Assembly: GCA_903900335.1 (NCBI GenBank)
Contig: CAIUMP010000006.1
Span: 1-53,537, forward strand
Direction of reading: 5' to 3'
Source: an uncultured Ignavibacteriota bacterium
GTDB taxonomy: Bacteria; Bacteroidota; Ignavibacteria; Palsa-1295
Length of the DNA: 53,537 bases
Positions 17,796 to 26,166 of this stretch are shown in pieces. Within the stretch, counting starts at the first letter, position 1. Each line of letters begins with the position of its first letter. Below the pieces are notes generated by a model. The model worked only from the letters and a program-made list of their open reading frames with translations, was not told the origin of the DNA and searched no databases. Both the position numbers and the translations under genes were made by a program.

Positions 17796-18167
17796 CTACA
17801 CCCTCAAAAAAGGAACAACTCTGGCAAGTCCACACAGAGCAAACGTGGTGAGAAGGGCGAGAAGCAGACCGGTGTTTGATAATTCCACACTCCGAGGTTG
17901 CCCTTTTCGGAGATTTTCAAAGGCGAACACGAAGATATAGACTGAAAGTGAAAGCCCGAATATGAGCGCGCCTTCCGTCAAGGCAGGCGTTCCGAAGAGC
18001 AAGGAGGCGATCTTAATGGAGAAGCGAATTCCCCACATTAGCACGAGCAGACTCAGCACGCCCTTCAGGCCCTCCGCCGTGTCGGTTACAACCGGGAGCG
18101 TTATCGCACCGGTTGGCTGGTACGGCAGCGGCGGATGCTGAACGGCAAACGATGTCAATGGGTACAC
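17796..18167 (-). CDS. Small multi-pass membrane protein
   Basis: 123 residues with three likely membrane helices (about 33-52, 62-84, 98-118). No motif or family is recognised. It lies 29 bp downstream of the 103-residue membrane gene, at the end of the nuoE-nuoF-sdhB operon, and on the same strand. The position would fit a membrane partner of the iron-sulfur subunit, but the helices carry no obvious haem-ligand histidine, so an SdhC/SdhD role is not supported by the sequence. Confidence 0.55.
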   Translation of the reverse strand: MYPLTSFAVQHPPLPYQPTGAITLPVVTDTAEGLKGVLSLLVLMWGIRFSIKIASLLFGTPALTEGALIFGLSLSVYIFVFAFENLRKGQPRSVELSNTGLLLALLTTFALCGLARVVPFLRV

Positions 18168-18196
18168 GGATCTCTAGTGTAATTGGGAAGACTGAA

Positions 18197-18508
18197 TCAG
18201 AAGTGTATCATGTACTTCGTCACCAGACAGACAAAAGCTGTCGGGAAGAACGCGGCCAGTGAAACGCCAAGATAGAATTTCCCGCTTGGCATAGCTGTCA
18301 CAATGGAGCGATGGTAGAACTCCGCAAAAAAGCCAATGCTCAGGGCAAGGTTTAGGCCCGTAGCAGTTGCGAATTGCGTCGAGGTTAGGTTGAATGCCCA
18401 AGCCCAGAGGCCCGATCCGAGACCAATTAAGAGTATGGTCACGATTGCCCCGCCGGCATTTCTTAGCCAAGCGGAACCGCCAATTTCGAGTGAGTCCTGA
18501 GCGATCAT
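18197..18508 (-). CDS. Small membrane protein coupled to sdhB
   Basis: 103 residues from ATG 18508, which overlaps the sdhB stop as ATGA; the longer open frame to 18589 lies inside sdhB and is less likely. It has three likely membrane helices (about 20-40, 50-68, 82-100). No family is recognised. Tight coupling to sdhB suggests equal synthesis and perhaps contact with the iron-sulfur subunit. One His (FYHRS) sits between helices 2 and 3. An anchor role is possible but unproven. Confidence 0.6.
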   Translation of the reverse strand: MIAQDSLEIGGSAWLRNAGGAIVTILLIGLGSGLWAWAFNLTSTQFATATGLNLALSIGFFAEFYHRSIVTAMPSGKFYLGVSLAAFFPTAFVCLVTKYMIHF

Positions 18509-19221
18509 GCCTCCATTGAGACCAGCTTCTTCTTTACTTGTGAAATATGCCAGGTGATGTTGATCTCCTTCGGACATGCTTCGACGCAATTGAAGATGGT
18601 ATGGCAGCGCCAGACGCCATCGGGGGAGTCCATCGCCGACATGTGCTCACCAGGAGCTTCGTCGCGAGTGTCAAAGCCGAAGCGGAAGCCCTTGAGGATA
18701 GCCGCTGGTCCGAGGTAATTCTCGTTTGACCAAAGCGACGGGCAACTCGTGGTGCAACAGGCGCACATGATGCACTTGGTCGGCTCCATTAGTAACTCCG
18801 CGTCTTCGGGAGACTGCAAACGCTCCATCTCCGGCGGCTCTTGCGAGGTGATGAGATAGGGCTTGACCATCTCATACTTGCGGAAGAAGTCCGTCTGGTC
18901 AACGGCGAGATCCTTAATGATCGGCAGATAGGGGAGAGGCTCGATCACGATCGGCTTGCCGGTCTTGAATCCTTTCACGTCCTGTAACAGGATCGCGCAT
19001 GCTAATCCGTTCTTGCCGTTGATCCGCATACCGTCCGAGCCACACATGCCGTGGGCACACGAGCGGCGAAAAGTCAGTGTACCGTCGAGCTTCCACTTAA
19101 TATCATGGAGCGCATCGAGGACGCGAACGGTGCCATCGAGGTTGTCGAGTGTGTAGTCAGCGAAGTAGGGCTTCGCGTCCTTCTCGGGGTTGTAACGTTG
19201 AATGCGGAATGTTGCAGTCAT
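18505..19221 (-). CDS. sdhB: Succinate dehydrogenase/fumarate reductase iron-sulfur subunit
   Basis: 238 residues. The ferredoxin-like N-terminal domain has the [2Fe-2S] ligands in RRSCAHGMCGSDG and the later Cys of NGLAC. The C-terminal domain has CIMCACCTTSCP and CHTIFNCVEACPK for the [4Fe-4S] and [3Fe-4S] clusters. SNENYLGPAA is also typical. It passes electrons from the flavoprotein SdhA to quinone in complex II. sdhA and a normal cytochrome-b anchor are absent here. Instead it sits 22 bp after nuoF and is overlapped by a small membrane protein gene. The identity is clear; the genomic setting is unusual. Confidence 0.95.
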   Translation of the reverse strand: MTATFRIQRYNPEKDAKPYFADYTLDNLDGTVRVLDALHDIKWKLDGTLTFRRSCAHGMCGSDGMRINGKNGLACAILLQDVKGFKTGKPIVIEPLPYLPIIKDLAVDQTDFFRKYEMVKPYLITSQEPPEMERLQSPEDAELLMEPTKCIMCACCTTSCPSLWSNENYLGPAAILKGFRFGFDTRDEAPGEHMSAMDSPDGVWRCHTIFNCVEACPKEINITWHISQVKKKLVSMEA

Positions 19222-19243
19222 GATACTTAAATTACAGCAGCTC

Positions 19244-20611
19244 TTAAACTCGTTCTACCACAGGTACGTGCACCTGGACAATATCCAATCCACCCTTGCG
19301 AAGCGAATGCACGCGGTTGGGGCTCTCGACTGTCAGGCCGGGCTTCACGCGCTTCTCGAACTCCTCTCGGAAGCGTTCGACGGTGAAGCGTACAGGCCAT
19401 GCAGCAGCTTCGCCGAGCGCGCAGATGGTGCGGCCTTCGATGTTGAATGCTACGTCATGTAGGAGGTCAATGTCGGATGCCATTGCTTCACCTGCGTCGA
19501 AGCGCTGAAGAAGCTTTAGGAGCCAGCCCGTGCCTTCGCGGCAAGGCGTACACTGCCCGCACGACTCGTGCCAGTAGAATTTCGCGATACGTGTGAGGAC
19601 GTGAATGATGTCCGTGTCTTCGTCCATAACCATGACTCCGGCAGTGCCAATGGATGAACCGGCAGCCTTCAGGTTCTCGGCATCCATTTTTACGCCTTCC
19701 AATTGCTCCCCGCGCAGTGGAGGCATGGAGGAGCCACCGGGAATGACCATCTTGATCTTCTTGCCATTCGGCACGCCGCCAGCGTGGACGTTGATAACGT
19801 CAGTAAGAAGAGTGCCCGTTGGCAGTTCATACACTCCTGGACGGTTGACGTGACCACTGACCCCGAAGAGCAATGTGCCAGGGTGCTTCGGATCACCGAT
19901 CTTCGAATACGCCTCTCCACCCATCTTCATGATCGGTGGGACGCTTGCCATCGTCTCGATATTGTTGATGGTCGTCGGCATACCCCAGAGTCCCGACTGG
20001 GCAGGGAAGGGTGGCTTGATACGCGGAAGACCGCGGCCGCCTTCGAGCGAACTCATCATCGCCATTTCTTCGCCGACGATATAGGCACCGGCACCCTTAT
20101 GGACGGTTATGTCCACGGAGAACTCGACGCCGTCGCCACTAGGGCGGAAGTTCTCCTTCATACGCGGTCCAATAAAGCCTTTCGCGTATGCATCGGCAAC
20201 GGCCTTTTCGACCATCTTCACCCAGTATCCATACTCACCACGAATGTAGATGTAGGCATGGTCGATCTGCATTGCATACGATGCGATCAGAATGCCTTCG
20301 ATGAGCTGGTGCGGATTGAACTCAAAGATCTGGCGATCTTTGAAAGAGCCGGGTTCGGATTCGTCGCCGTTGATGAGAAGATACTTCTTCTTCTCGTTGG
20401 TCTTCGGCATAAAGCTCCACTTAAGGCCAGTGGGGAATGCCGCGCCTCCACGCCCGCGAAGACCGGATTTCTTCACCTCATCGGTCACTGCAGTGGGTGC
20501 CATCGAGTACGCCTTGCCTATCGCATCGCGGTAGCCGCCGTGAGCGATGTAGGTTTCGATGTTTCGAAGCCCGGGAATATCAGGAAGAACAAGTTTTGGT
20601 GTGTCAGCCAT
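19244..20611 (-). CDS. nuoF: NADH-quinone oxidoreductase subunit F
   Basis: 455 residues, the usual size. It carries the FMN/NADH-binding segment (GLRGRGGAAFPTGLKW near residue 49, NGDESEPGSFKDR near 81, YIRGEYGYW near 123), a SLBB region (NRPGVYELPTGT) and the cluster N3 ligands in ESCGQCTPCREGT with the later Cys in TICALGEAA. It oxidises NADH and feeds electrons into complex I. It lies in a nuoE - T9SS-tail protein - nuoF order, so NuoE and NuoF are split by an unrelated small gene. The other nuo genes are not in the window. Confidence 0.97.
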   Translation of the reverse strand: MADTPKLVLPDIPGLRNIETYIAHGGYRDAIGKAYSMAPTAVTDEVKKSGLRGRGGAAFPTGLKWSFMPKTNEKKKYLLINGDESEPGSFKDRQIFEFNPHQLIEGILIASYAMQIDHAYIYIRGEYGYWVKMVEKAVADAYAKGFIGPRMKENFRPSGDGVEFSVDITVHKGAGAYIVGEEMAMMSSLEGGRGLPRIKPPFPAQSGLWGMPTTINNIETMASVPPIMKMGGEAYSKIGDPKHPGTLLFGVSGHVNRPGVYELPTGTLLTDVINVHAGGVPNGKKIKMVIPGGSSMPPLRGEQLEGVKMDAENLKAAGSSIGTAGVMVMDEDTDIIHVLTRIAKFYWHESCGQCTPCREGTGWLLKLLQRFDAGEAMASDIDLLHDVAFNIEGRTICALGEAAAWPVRFTVERFREEFEKRVKPGLTVESPNRVHSLRKGGLDIVQVHVPVVERV

Positions 20612-20618
20612 CGTTCTA

Positions 20619-21008
20619 TTATCGTACCAAATACATTCGTTTAGTCAGCTTTTCCTTCGTCCCATCATCGGTTCGTGTGAATTCGAGGATGTAGGTGTAT
20701 TGTCCGCTAGGGTAGCTCCTGCCATCAAAGCGTGCCACATAATCGCCACTCGGCTTGGTCTCGTTGACCAGCGACTGGATCTCCAGTCCGAGTGTGTTCG
20801 CCACACGTAGCACAACATGTCCTGGCGCAGGAGTGACATAGCGGATCTCCGTAAGGTCGCTAAAGGGATTGGGAAAATTCTGTTTGAGTTGCAAACCATC
20901 CAAAGGGTCGGTAGAGGGCATCGCCAGCGTAACCGAAACCACGGCTACAAGAGACAGCGCCACGAACAGGGGCCATCTTCTCCGGAATGACGATATTCTA
21001 TCCAGCAC
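20619..21008 (-). CDS. Small exported protein consisting of a T9SS/FlgD-like sorting domain
   Basis: 129 residues from a GTG at 21008 whose first base is the last base of the nuoE stop (TAGTG). An N-terminal helix (PLFVALSLVAVVSVTLA) is followed at once by LQLKQNFPNPFSDLTEIRY and YPSGQYTYILEF, i.e. a T9SS type A/FlgD Ig-like sorting domain with no cargo in front. The gene lies between nuoE and nuoF, eight bases before nuoF. It may be a cargo gene reduced to its tail, or a small surface protein. Its place inside a respiratory operon is odd. Confidence 0.75.
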   Translation of the reverse strand: MLDRISSFRRRWPLFVALSLVAVVSVTLAMPSTDPLDGLQLKQNFPNPFSDLTEIRYVTPAPGHVVLRVANTLGLEIQSLVNETKPSGDYVARFDGRSYPSGQYTYILEFTRTDDGTKEKLTKRMYLVR

Positions 21009-21547
21009 TATCGATTGGTCGCTTCTGATAACTCCGGCAATTGGGAGAAAAACTTCGGGGTCGGAAGATTTCCGCTTGCCCCCACTTGATCAATGATCGT
21101 AAAAGCCTCGTCTGTGGAGATCTTTTCATAGAAGCGCTCATTGACGGCCATCATCGGTGCGCCACCACAGGCGCCCATACACTCGACTTCCTCAAGCGAA
21201 AACATGCCGTCTTCGGTTCGTCCATGATTCGGAATGCCGAGCTTACCTTTCACGTCATTATACAACTTCTCGCTGCCGTGAAGCATACAACTAACGTTAG
21301 TACAGACCTGAACGTGGAAGCGCCCCATGGGCTTATCGAAGAACATGGTGTAGAAACTCACGACACCTTGTATGTGGCTCTTCGGTACCTGACAGATCGC
21401 GGCTGCCTCTTCCATCGCGCTGTCGTCTATCCAGCCCATCTTTTCCTGAATACGCCACAACACTGGGAGAACGGTGGCGGCAGGTGCGCCGTAGCGCTTC
21501 TGAAGCTCTGCGAATTCCTGGACTTCTTGTTCTGAAAATATTGGCAT
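21008..21547 (-). CDS. nuoE: NADH-quinone oxidoreductase subunit E
   Basis: 179 residues. The N-terminal helical domain has LPVLWRIQEKMGWI and GVVSFYTMF. The thioredoxin-like domain has the [2Fe-2S] ligands in VCTNVSCML and VECMGACGGAP. It is part of the NADH-dehydrogenase module of complex I. First gene of the minus-strand operon nuoE - tail protein - nuoF - sdhB; its stop shares a base with the next GTG start. Confidence 0.96.
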   Translation of the reverse strand: MPIFSEQEVQEFAELQKRYGAPAATVLPVLWRIQEKMGWIDDSAMEEAAAICQVPKSHIQGVVSFYTMFFDKPMGRFHVQVCTNVSCMLHGSEKLYNDVKGKLGIPNHGRTEDGMFSLEEVECMGACGGAPMMAVNERFYEKISTDEAFTIIDQVGASGNLPTPKFFSQLPELSEATNR

Positions 21548-21691
21548 GAAGGTTTGCTTTTATTTTTCTCGAATGACATAACACATCCAATTTCAGTCTC
21601 GCTCCGCAAGAATCCGTTTCAATGTGCCGATGACGAATCATCCCGAGCCAAAGGCCGATAGCGTGGACGCCCATATAAGGGGGCAACGAGC

Positions 21692-23425
21692 TTAACGTAT
21701 CACGACAGCCTGTTCAATGACCTTGGACTCCGGCGTGGTAAGTAAGGCCCAGTAGCGCCCGCTTCGAAGTCCTACCGTGGTTATCGTTACTTCTTGCTGC
21801 CCTTTTTCCAGAGTAATTGCTCGGGAGCGCACGCAGACACCACAGTCATCCCATAGTGACAAACTGGCTTGCTGGCGATCCCGGGCGACCACAGTGAAAT
21901 TCAGTCCGTCCTGCGTATGGGTTGTGGTGATGGATTCGAGTGCCACTCGCTTGACGGATGCCGGTGCAAGAGTGGTATTGACAGGCAGTTTGTAGAACGC
22001 GGTGGCGAATATGGTGTCCCCGCTGGTCGGTTCGATAGTTGCAAGTGGTGCGGTGTTTGCTCGGGCAATCGGATCGTAGGTGAGCTGCCACTGATGTGAC
22101 GGATCGATCGCAGTATGCCGAAGTCCCGTGAGAACATGGGTTGAGTCCTCAGAGATACGGTACCACACCTCTGACGTGTCGTAGGCAAGCCCATTCTCGT
22201 ACAGAGCAAAATACTGAGTAGGTTGTACGGACCGAAGTTTGGTTGAGACACCTCCTCGATTCCAACCGAGCGAAAAACAATATCGGCCAATAATGCTTCC
22301 ATCGAGGATCGAGTCGAGCCTCGCGACTGTGTCCGGCATTAGCGGCGGGTACATTGGCGAACTAATACCGTATCTCTCCTTCAAGATCGCTCCGGCGAAC
22401 ATTTTCCCTACCGCCCAGAGTGTGGTAACATCAAAGTGGAGGCCGTCTCCTTCGACGGAGCGCCCAACGGCAGTGCCTACAAGCGTGGAGGAGGGAAGCA
22501 TGCGGTGTGCTTCACGGACTTGTGGGACCGTATTGGTCGGCGCACCTGCACTTGAATTTCCAGATATCTGTAGGTGGAAGACTTGGAATGTGTCCGTCGC
22601 AGGCGTTGGGTGGTTATTCAGATCCTTTGCAAAATTGCTCATCAGACCCTTGAATACCATTCGATACTCTTCTGGATCTTCGAGCGTGAATCCGTCAGCC
22701 TCCCCTTGGATCCAGGCCAAACATTCCAGTTCACTTCCTGCAGTTAGAAATCGAAGTAACGCACGACCATAGATTGATGTGTCTTCTGGCGAAAGCGGAT
22801 TTCGAACCCATTGAGGTCCAGTTTGGCCCATAATTCCAGAACTTGGTACTGCAACATTGACGATGCCAATTGGAAGGGAGTCGTTCAAGACTTGAAACAG
22901 CATGTTCGCCATGACGATCCATGGCCCGCCACCCATGCTTCCTGTCGGTTCTTTTGCCGGTTGCCAATGCGCCAGATCTCGGAGCATTCGTATGTCCCCC
23001 CAGGCTCCTGCCACCATCTCCCAACAACCTCCTGCAGCATTGGATTGGCCCGCAACTCCAATTATGTGACCTGGTGTAAGATTGCCAATCAGGCCGCCCG
23101 TATCGACACCGGAAGAATCCGCCCGCCAGTACACTGTGTAACTGCGTAGTGAGCGAGGCAGAAGAATTAGTGTATCAACCAGACCACCTACAGCATTAAC
23201 GGCAAACCAATTTTGGGTAGGACCGCTGGTGTCGACGTCGGAGCTGATCTTGTACCGAAACGAGCCGTAGGATGGAGGTACGTGGGCGGTCAGCCTTAAA
23301 TGAGCATGTTCACCTCGAACCTGGAGAATGCCGGCAGGCCGTGGAGATACAACTGCAACTTGCGCCTGAGACTGGATCGAGAAAGACAGGAGGAGGGCGA
23401 TGATCGCAAGCCGAGTGAGTATCAT
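21692..23425 (-). CDS. SASA-family (sialate O-acetylesterase-like) esterase with T9SS sorting domain
   Basis: 577 residues. After a signal peptide (IALLLSFSIQSQAQ) comes a beta-sandwich segment, then an SGNH-like esterase domain with the block I serine in VAGQSNAAGG (near residue 130), PIGIVNVAVPSSG and WIQGEADG; the late His of DGLHFD fits the catalytic His. The last ~80 residues look like a T9SS sorting domain (LSLWDDCGVCVRSRAI ... GLRSGRYWALLTT ... QAVVIR). Family members remove acetyl groups from sugars. It is probably displayed on the surface to deacetylate polysaccharides. A 16-base promoter-like element lies directly before the ATG (23427-23442). Confidence 0.85.
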   Translation of the reverse strand: MILTRLAIIALLLSFSIQSQAQVAVVSPRPAGILQVRGEHAHLRLTAHVPPSYGSFRYKISSDVDTSGPTQNWFAVNAVGGLVDTLILLPRSLRSYTVYWRADSSGVDTGGLIGNLTPGHIIGVAGQSNAAGGCWEMVAGAWGDIRMLRDLAHWQPAKEPTGSMGGGPWIVMANMLFQVLNDSLPIGIVNVAVPSSGIMGQTGPQWVRNPLSPEDTSIYGRALLRFLTAGSELECLAWIQGEADGFTLEDPEEYRMVFKGLMSNFAKDLNNHPTPATDTFQVFHLQISGNSSAGAPTNTVPQVREAHRMLPSSTLVGTAVGRSVEGDGLHFDVTTLWAVGKMFAGAILKERYGISSPMYPPLMPDTVARLDSILDGSIIGRYCFSLGWNRGGVSTKLRSVQPTQYFALYENGLAYDTSEVWYRISEDSTHVLTGLRHTAIDPSHQWQLTYDPIARANTAPLATIEPTSGDTIFATAFYKLPVNTTLAPASVKRVALESITTTHTQDGLNFTVVARDRQQASLSLWDDCGVCVRSRAITLEKGQQEVTITTVGLRSGRYWALLTTPESKVIEQAVVIR

Positions 23426-23426
23426 C

Positions 23427-23442
23427 CTGCAAAGTTACACAA
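23427..23442 (-). promoter_or_regulatory. Promoter element TTGTGTAACTTTGCAG abutting the esterase ATG
   Basis: It contains TAACTTTG, a match to the Bacteroidota -7 box TAnnTTTG, ending 4 bases before ATG 23425. The same 16 bases occur at 31595-31610, just before ATG 31613. A start site about 5-7 bases downstream of the box would give a leaderless transcript. No clear -33 box was found. Confidence 0.5.
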
Positions 23443-23503
23443 TTTTGGAGGCTACGGATTAAGGCTCTGTTTTGAATATTATCGCGCATCCGATCGAATC
23501 GCG

Positions 23504-23511
23504 TATATTTG
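23504..23511 (+). promoter_or_regulatory. Possible -7 box (TATATTTG) upstream of the 23596 gene
   Basis: It matches TAnnTTTG and lies 85 bp before ATG 23596 in the divergent intergenic region. No -33 box at the right spacing, so this is weak. Confidence 0.3.
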
Positions 23512-23595
23512 CAATGAGTTCTCCCGGTTGAGGGCTTTTACTTGTTCGCGTTCTTAGACCTTTCGTACGAATTGATTCCTATCCCGTAGTTCAAT

Positions 23596-24969
23596 ATGAA
23601 TATGAAATTTTGTCGCAACGCTGTTTGTCGTGTGGCAGCTGCATGGCTGCTGCTATCCTTATGCTTCGCCAACTCCTATGCACAAGGCGCTTCGGTCTTC
23701 TTTGGCGTTCGTACTGTAATATTTGGGATTGTTACTGATGGCACCACAGCCAAACAGATGCTCATAATCACTAACACAGATTCCGTTGGCTGGGTGCATG
23801 GCCATGTGGGAGCACCTTCAAAATCGGTATTTGCGATCTCCGGCTCCGACACATTCTCGATCGGGCCAGGACAGAAGGACACAACCTACTTCACGTTTTC
23901 ACCAGTGGATGTAAGCATTCTTCGAGACTCCGTCTGGATCACGCATGACGCATGGCTGGGGCTGGGTGTGACGAATCCCCAAAAAATTGTCCTGACCGGA
24001 CAGGGATTGTCACCGAATGACTCCTCAGCACAGTTAAAGCTCGGGGGATTTGGTGGAACCACCATCCCGTGGAGCTTGCAAGTCGATAGTTCTGCTTTGC
24101 GCCCTTTCGCATTTCGAAATGTGTCCGCGAATCCTGCTCGCCACCTTTATGGAACGATCTCTGGTATTCATGAGCCATTCGGATTTGGAATTGGGACGCC
24201 GAATTTCGATCTGCCAGATTCCGCATGGGATACCATCCAATTTGCATTCAGCCCGACATCGGTCGGCACGTTCCGCGACACTTTGGTGATGACCAGTAAT
24301 GCCACCCCTCCGAACAATCTAATTAAGATCTATCTCAGCGGAGTAGCCACAGCCAGAACGGGATCGATGCCGGATGCCGCGATCACTTCTACTTTCATCC
24401 AATTTCTGGGGGATAGCGTTGGGACTTTCACCCAGCAGTTTACGGTGCTTGTGAACCCGTCCGTAGAAGCTCCGCTCCATATTACGGTTGCGCATACCCC
24501 AAACCCGCCGTTTACCGTCAGTGGGCAACAGAGTATCTTAGATACTCTCAAGGCCGATACCATCTTATTCTCATTTGCTCCAACGAAGGGAGGCAAATTC
24601 ACGGATTCGCTTGTATTGCTGACGGATGCACCGCCTCCGCATAACCATATCAAGATCAACCTCAGCGGTACGGCCCTTTCCTCATCTGTCGCCACCGCCT
24701 CCATCGCGAGTGGGATCCGTTTGACAGCAGTATGCTTACAAAATTCCGAGCTTGCTCGAATCACCATGGGAGGGGTGGATGGGGAACATGTTACACTGAG
24801 GCTCTATGATGAGTCCGGTGCAGCGCTGGGACAGCTCTTCGAAGGGATTGCTGTTCCTGATGGGACGGATCTCAACTATTCCATTGCAGCGCTTCCTTAC
24901 GGGGTTTACTTTCTGCGCCTTGAATGCGCGCATGGCATAGTTTCGACCAAAATGAATGTCCGGCGCTAA
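23596..24969 (+). CDS. Choice-of-anchor/ASH-domain secreted protein with T9SS sorting domain
   Basis: 457 residues. A signal peptide (AAWLLLSLCFANSYAQ) is followed by three to four Ig-like ASH (ASPM-SPD2-Hydin) units of about 110 residues, each with the pattern 'F.vsg..sf.l.pg....f.FsP...G.f.D.l.i.sna..p.n.i.i.LsG' (e.g. FSPTSVGTFRDTLV, FAPTKGGKFTDSLV). The sorting domain ends the protein (LRLYDESGAALGQLF ... LPYGVYFLRLEC). ASH repeats mediate protein contacts. It is a paralogue of the next gene. Surface or secreted structural protein is the likely role. Confidence 0.85.
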   Translation: MNMKFCRNAVCRVAAAWLLLSLCFANSYAQGASVFFGVRTVIFGIVTDGTTAKQMLIITNTDSVGWVHGHVGAPSKSVFAISGSDTFSIGPGQKDTTYFTFSPVDVSILRDSVWITHDAWLGLGVTNPQKIVLTGQGLSPNDSSAQLKLGGFGGTTIPWSLQVDSSALRPFAFRNVSANPARHLYGTISGIHEPFGFGIGTPNFDLPDSAWDTIQFAFSPTSVGTFRDTLVMTSNATPPNNLIKIYLSGVATARTGSMPDAAITSTFIQFLGDSVGTFTQQFTVLVNPSVEAPLHITVAHTPNPPFTVSGQQSILDTLKADTILFSFAPTKGGKFTDSLVLLTDAPPPHNHIKINLSGTALSSSVATASIASGIRLTAVCLQNSELARITMGGVDGEHVTLRLYDESGAALGQLFEGIAVPDGTDLNYSIAALPYGVYFLRLECAHGIVSTKMNVRR

Positions 24970-24999
24970 GCATTCTCAGTTGCAATCTCGAAGTTTCTT

Positions 25000-25028
25000 A
25001 ACAGGAGCGCCGTCCTTGCGCTCCTGTT
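25000..25028 (+). terminator. Hairpin between the two ASH-domain genes
   Basis: AACAGGAGCGC pairs perfectly with GCGCTCCTGTT around a 7-base loop; the Ts after it are few (CTAT). It separates the two paralogues, so they probably have separate transcripts or a reduced read-through. Confidence 0.6.
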
Positions 25029-25057
25029 CTATACATCTGCACCATTGTACAATTCTC

Positions 25058-26011
25058 ATGATGAAGTACCTTGTTCTCCTTAGTGTATTCCTTTGCGCTA
25101 CTGCCGGCCATGGCCAGAGCTTAGTAGTTTCTCCGTCGGTTATTGTCTGGTCCAAAGTTCCGAATGCGGATACTCTGGTTCGTGCCTTCGCGGTGAAAAA
25201 TACGGCTAGCACCGATCAGGCAGGGCAGTTTTCGAATGTGGTTTTTCCATTTTCGGTCATAGAAGGAAATGCCTTCTCTATTCCCGCTGGCGTGACCGAT
25301 TCTTTTCATATTCTCTTTGTGCCCAACGGAGCGTTAGGAGGAAACTGGCAGGACACGATCTCACTGGTCACCTCCGGCTCTGCACCATACGCACAGTTGA
25401 TCATAAATGCGTCGCGCTACAACGTGAACACCGGAAACGTCCAGTACTCAACACTCGATGTGGATTTTGGGACGATCATGGCGGGCACGCTCGACACGCA
25501 GTACGTCATCGCCAAGAATGTAGGCAGCACAGTATTGCGCGTTAGCGCAGACGCGCTGGCCCACACGGGGCCATTTGCGCGTTTCGGAAAACCGATCAAT
25601 TCCCGAGCCATAAACGCCGGAGACTCGTTGCTGATCGGTATCCAATTTATGCCCATGGCGGCCGGCGCGTTCCACGATACCTTGAAGACATTTTCAAATG
25701 ATCTCGATCACCCGAATGTGAATATCGCCCTGCATGGCAAGGCAACACCGGCACTCGGAGTGCGAGAGTTAGTCGCGGATATCATGGGGGTGTTTCCTTC
25801 TGTGGTCAACTCTAATCTCATCTTGCGCTGCGGCCCCACAGGGAATGCACAAGTTCGGGTCGTGGATCTACTTGGAAGGGAAGTTGTGCGTGAAAGCTCT
25901 CGATCGAATGGCGAAAGCGTGGACGTCCGATCGCTACCTTGTGGAGTCTATGTTGCAATTCTGAAAACATCTGCTGGGGTGACATCCTACCGATTTGTAG
26001 TGGATCGATAG
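25058..26011 (+). CDS. Choice-of-anchor/ASH-domain secreted protein with T9SS sorting domain
   Basis: 317 residues from ATG 25058 or 25061, which begins a good signal peptide (YLVLLSVFLCATAGHGQ); the open frame upstream to 24956 lies across the terminator and is not used. Two ASH-type units follow (e.g. FMPMAAGAFHDTLKTFSND) and then a T9SS sorting domain (VRVVDLLGREVV ... LPCGVYVAILKT ... YRFVVDR). It is shorter than, but clearly related to, the preceding gene, suggesting tandem duplication. Expected on the cell surface. Confidence 0.82.
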   Translation: MMKYLVLLSVFLCATAGHGQSLVVSPSVIVWSKVPNADTLVRAFAVKNTASTDQAGQFSNVVFPFSVIEGNAFSIPAGVTDSFHILFVPNGALGGNWQDTISLVTSGSAPYAQLIINASRYNVNTGNVQYSTLDVDFGTIMAGTLDTQYVIAKNVGSTVLRVSADALAHTGPFARFGKPINSRAINAGDSLLIGIQFMPMAAGAFHDTLKTFSNDLDHPNVNIALHGKATPALGVRELVADIMGVFPSVVNSNLILRCGPTGNAQVRVVDLLGREVVRESSRSNGESVDVRSLPCGVYVAILKTSAGVTSYRFVVDR

Positions 26012-26166
26012 CTCACCAATCATTTTGTTATCTTGGTGGATTGTTGGAATTTCGATGCCATCGGGTAATGATTTCATCACGGCTCCAGTAGAATGATTGC
26101 GACCCGTCGGGCTGTTGCTACCGATAGACCCTAACGGGATTCATTTTCACTTTTACTTTTTCGCTT

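Noticed and set aside
17796-18508. The two small membrane genes as sdhC and sdhD
   Set aside because: Size and helix number would fit, but no haem-ligand or quinone-site pattern of the family can be seen.
19703-20644. 313-codon open frame on the plus strand
   Set aside because: Antisense to nuoF, whose identity is certain; no domain and unusual His/Cys/Arg composition.
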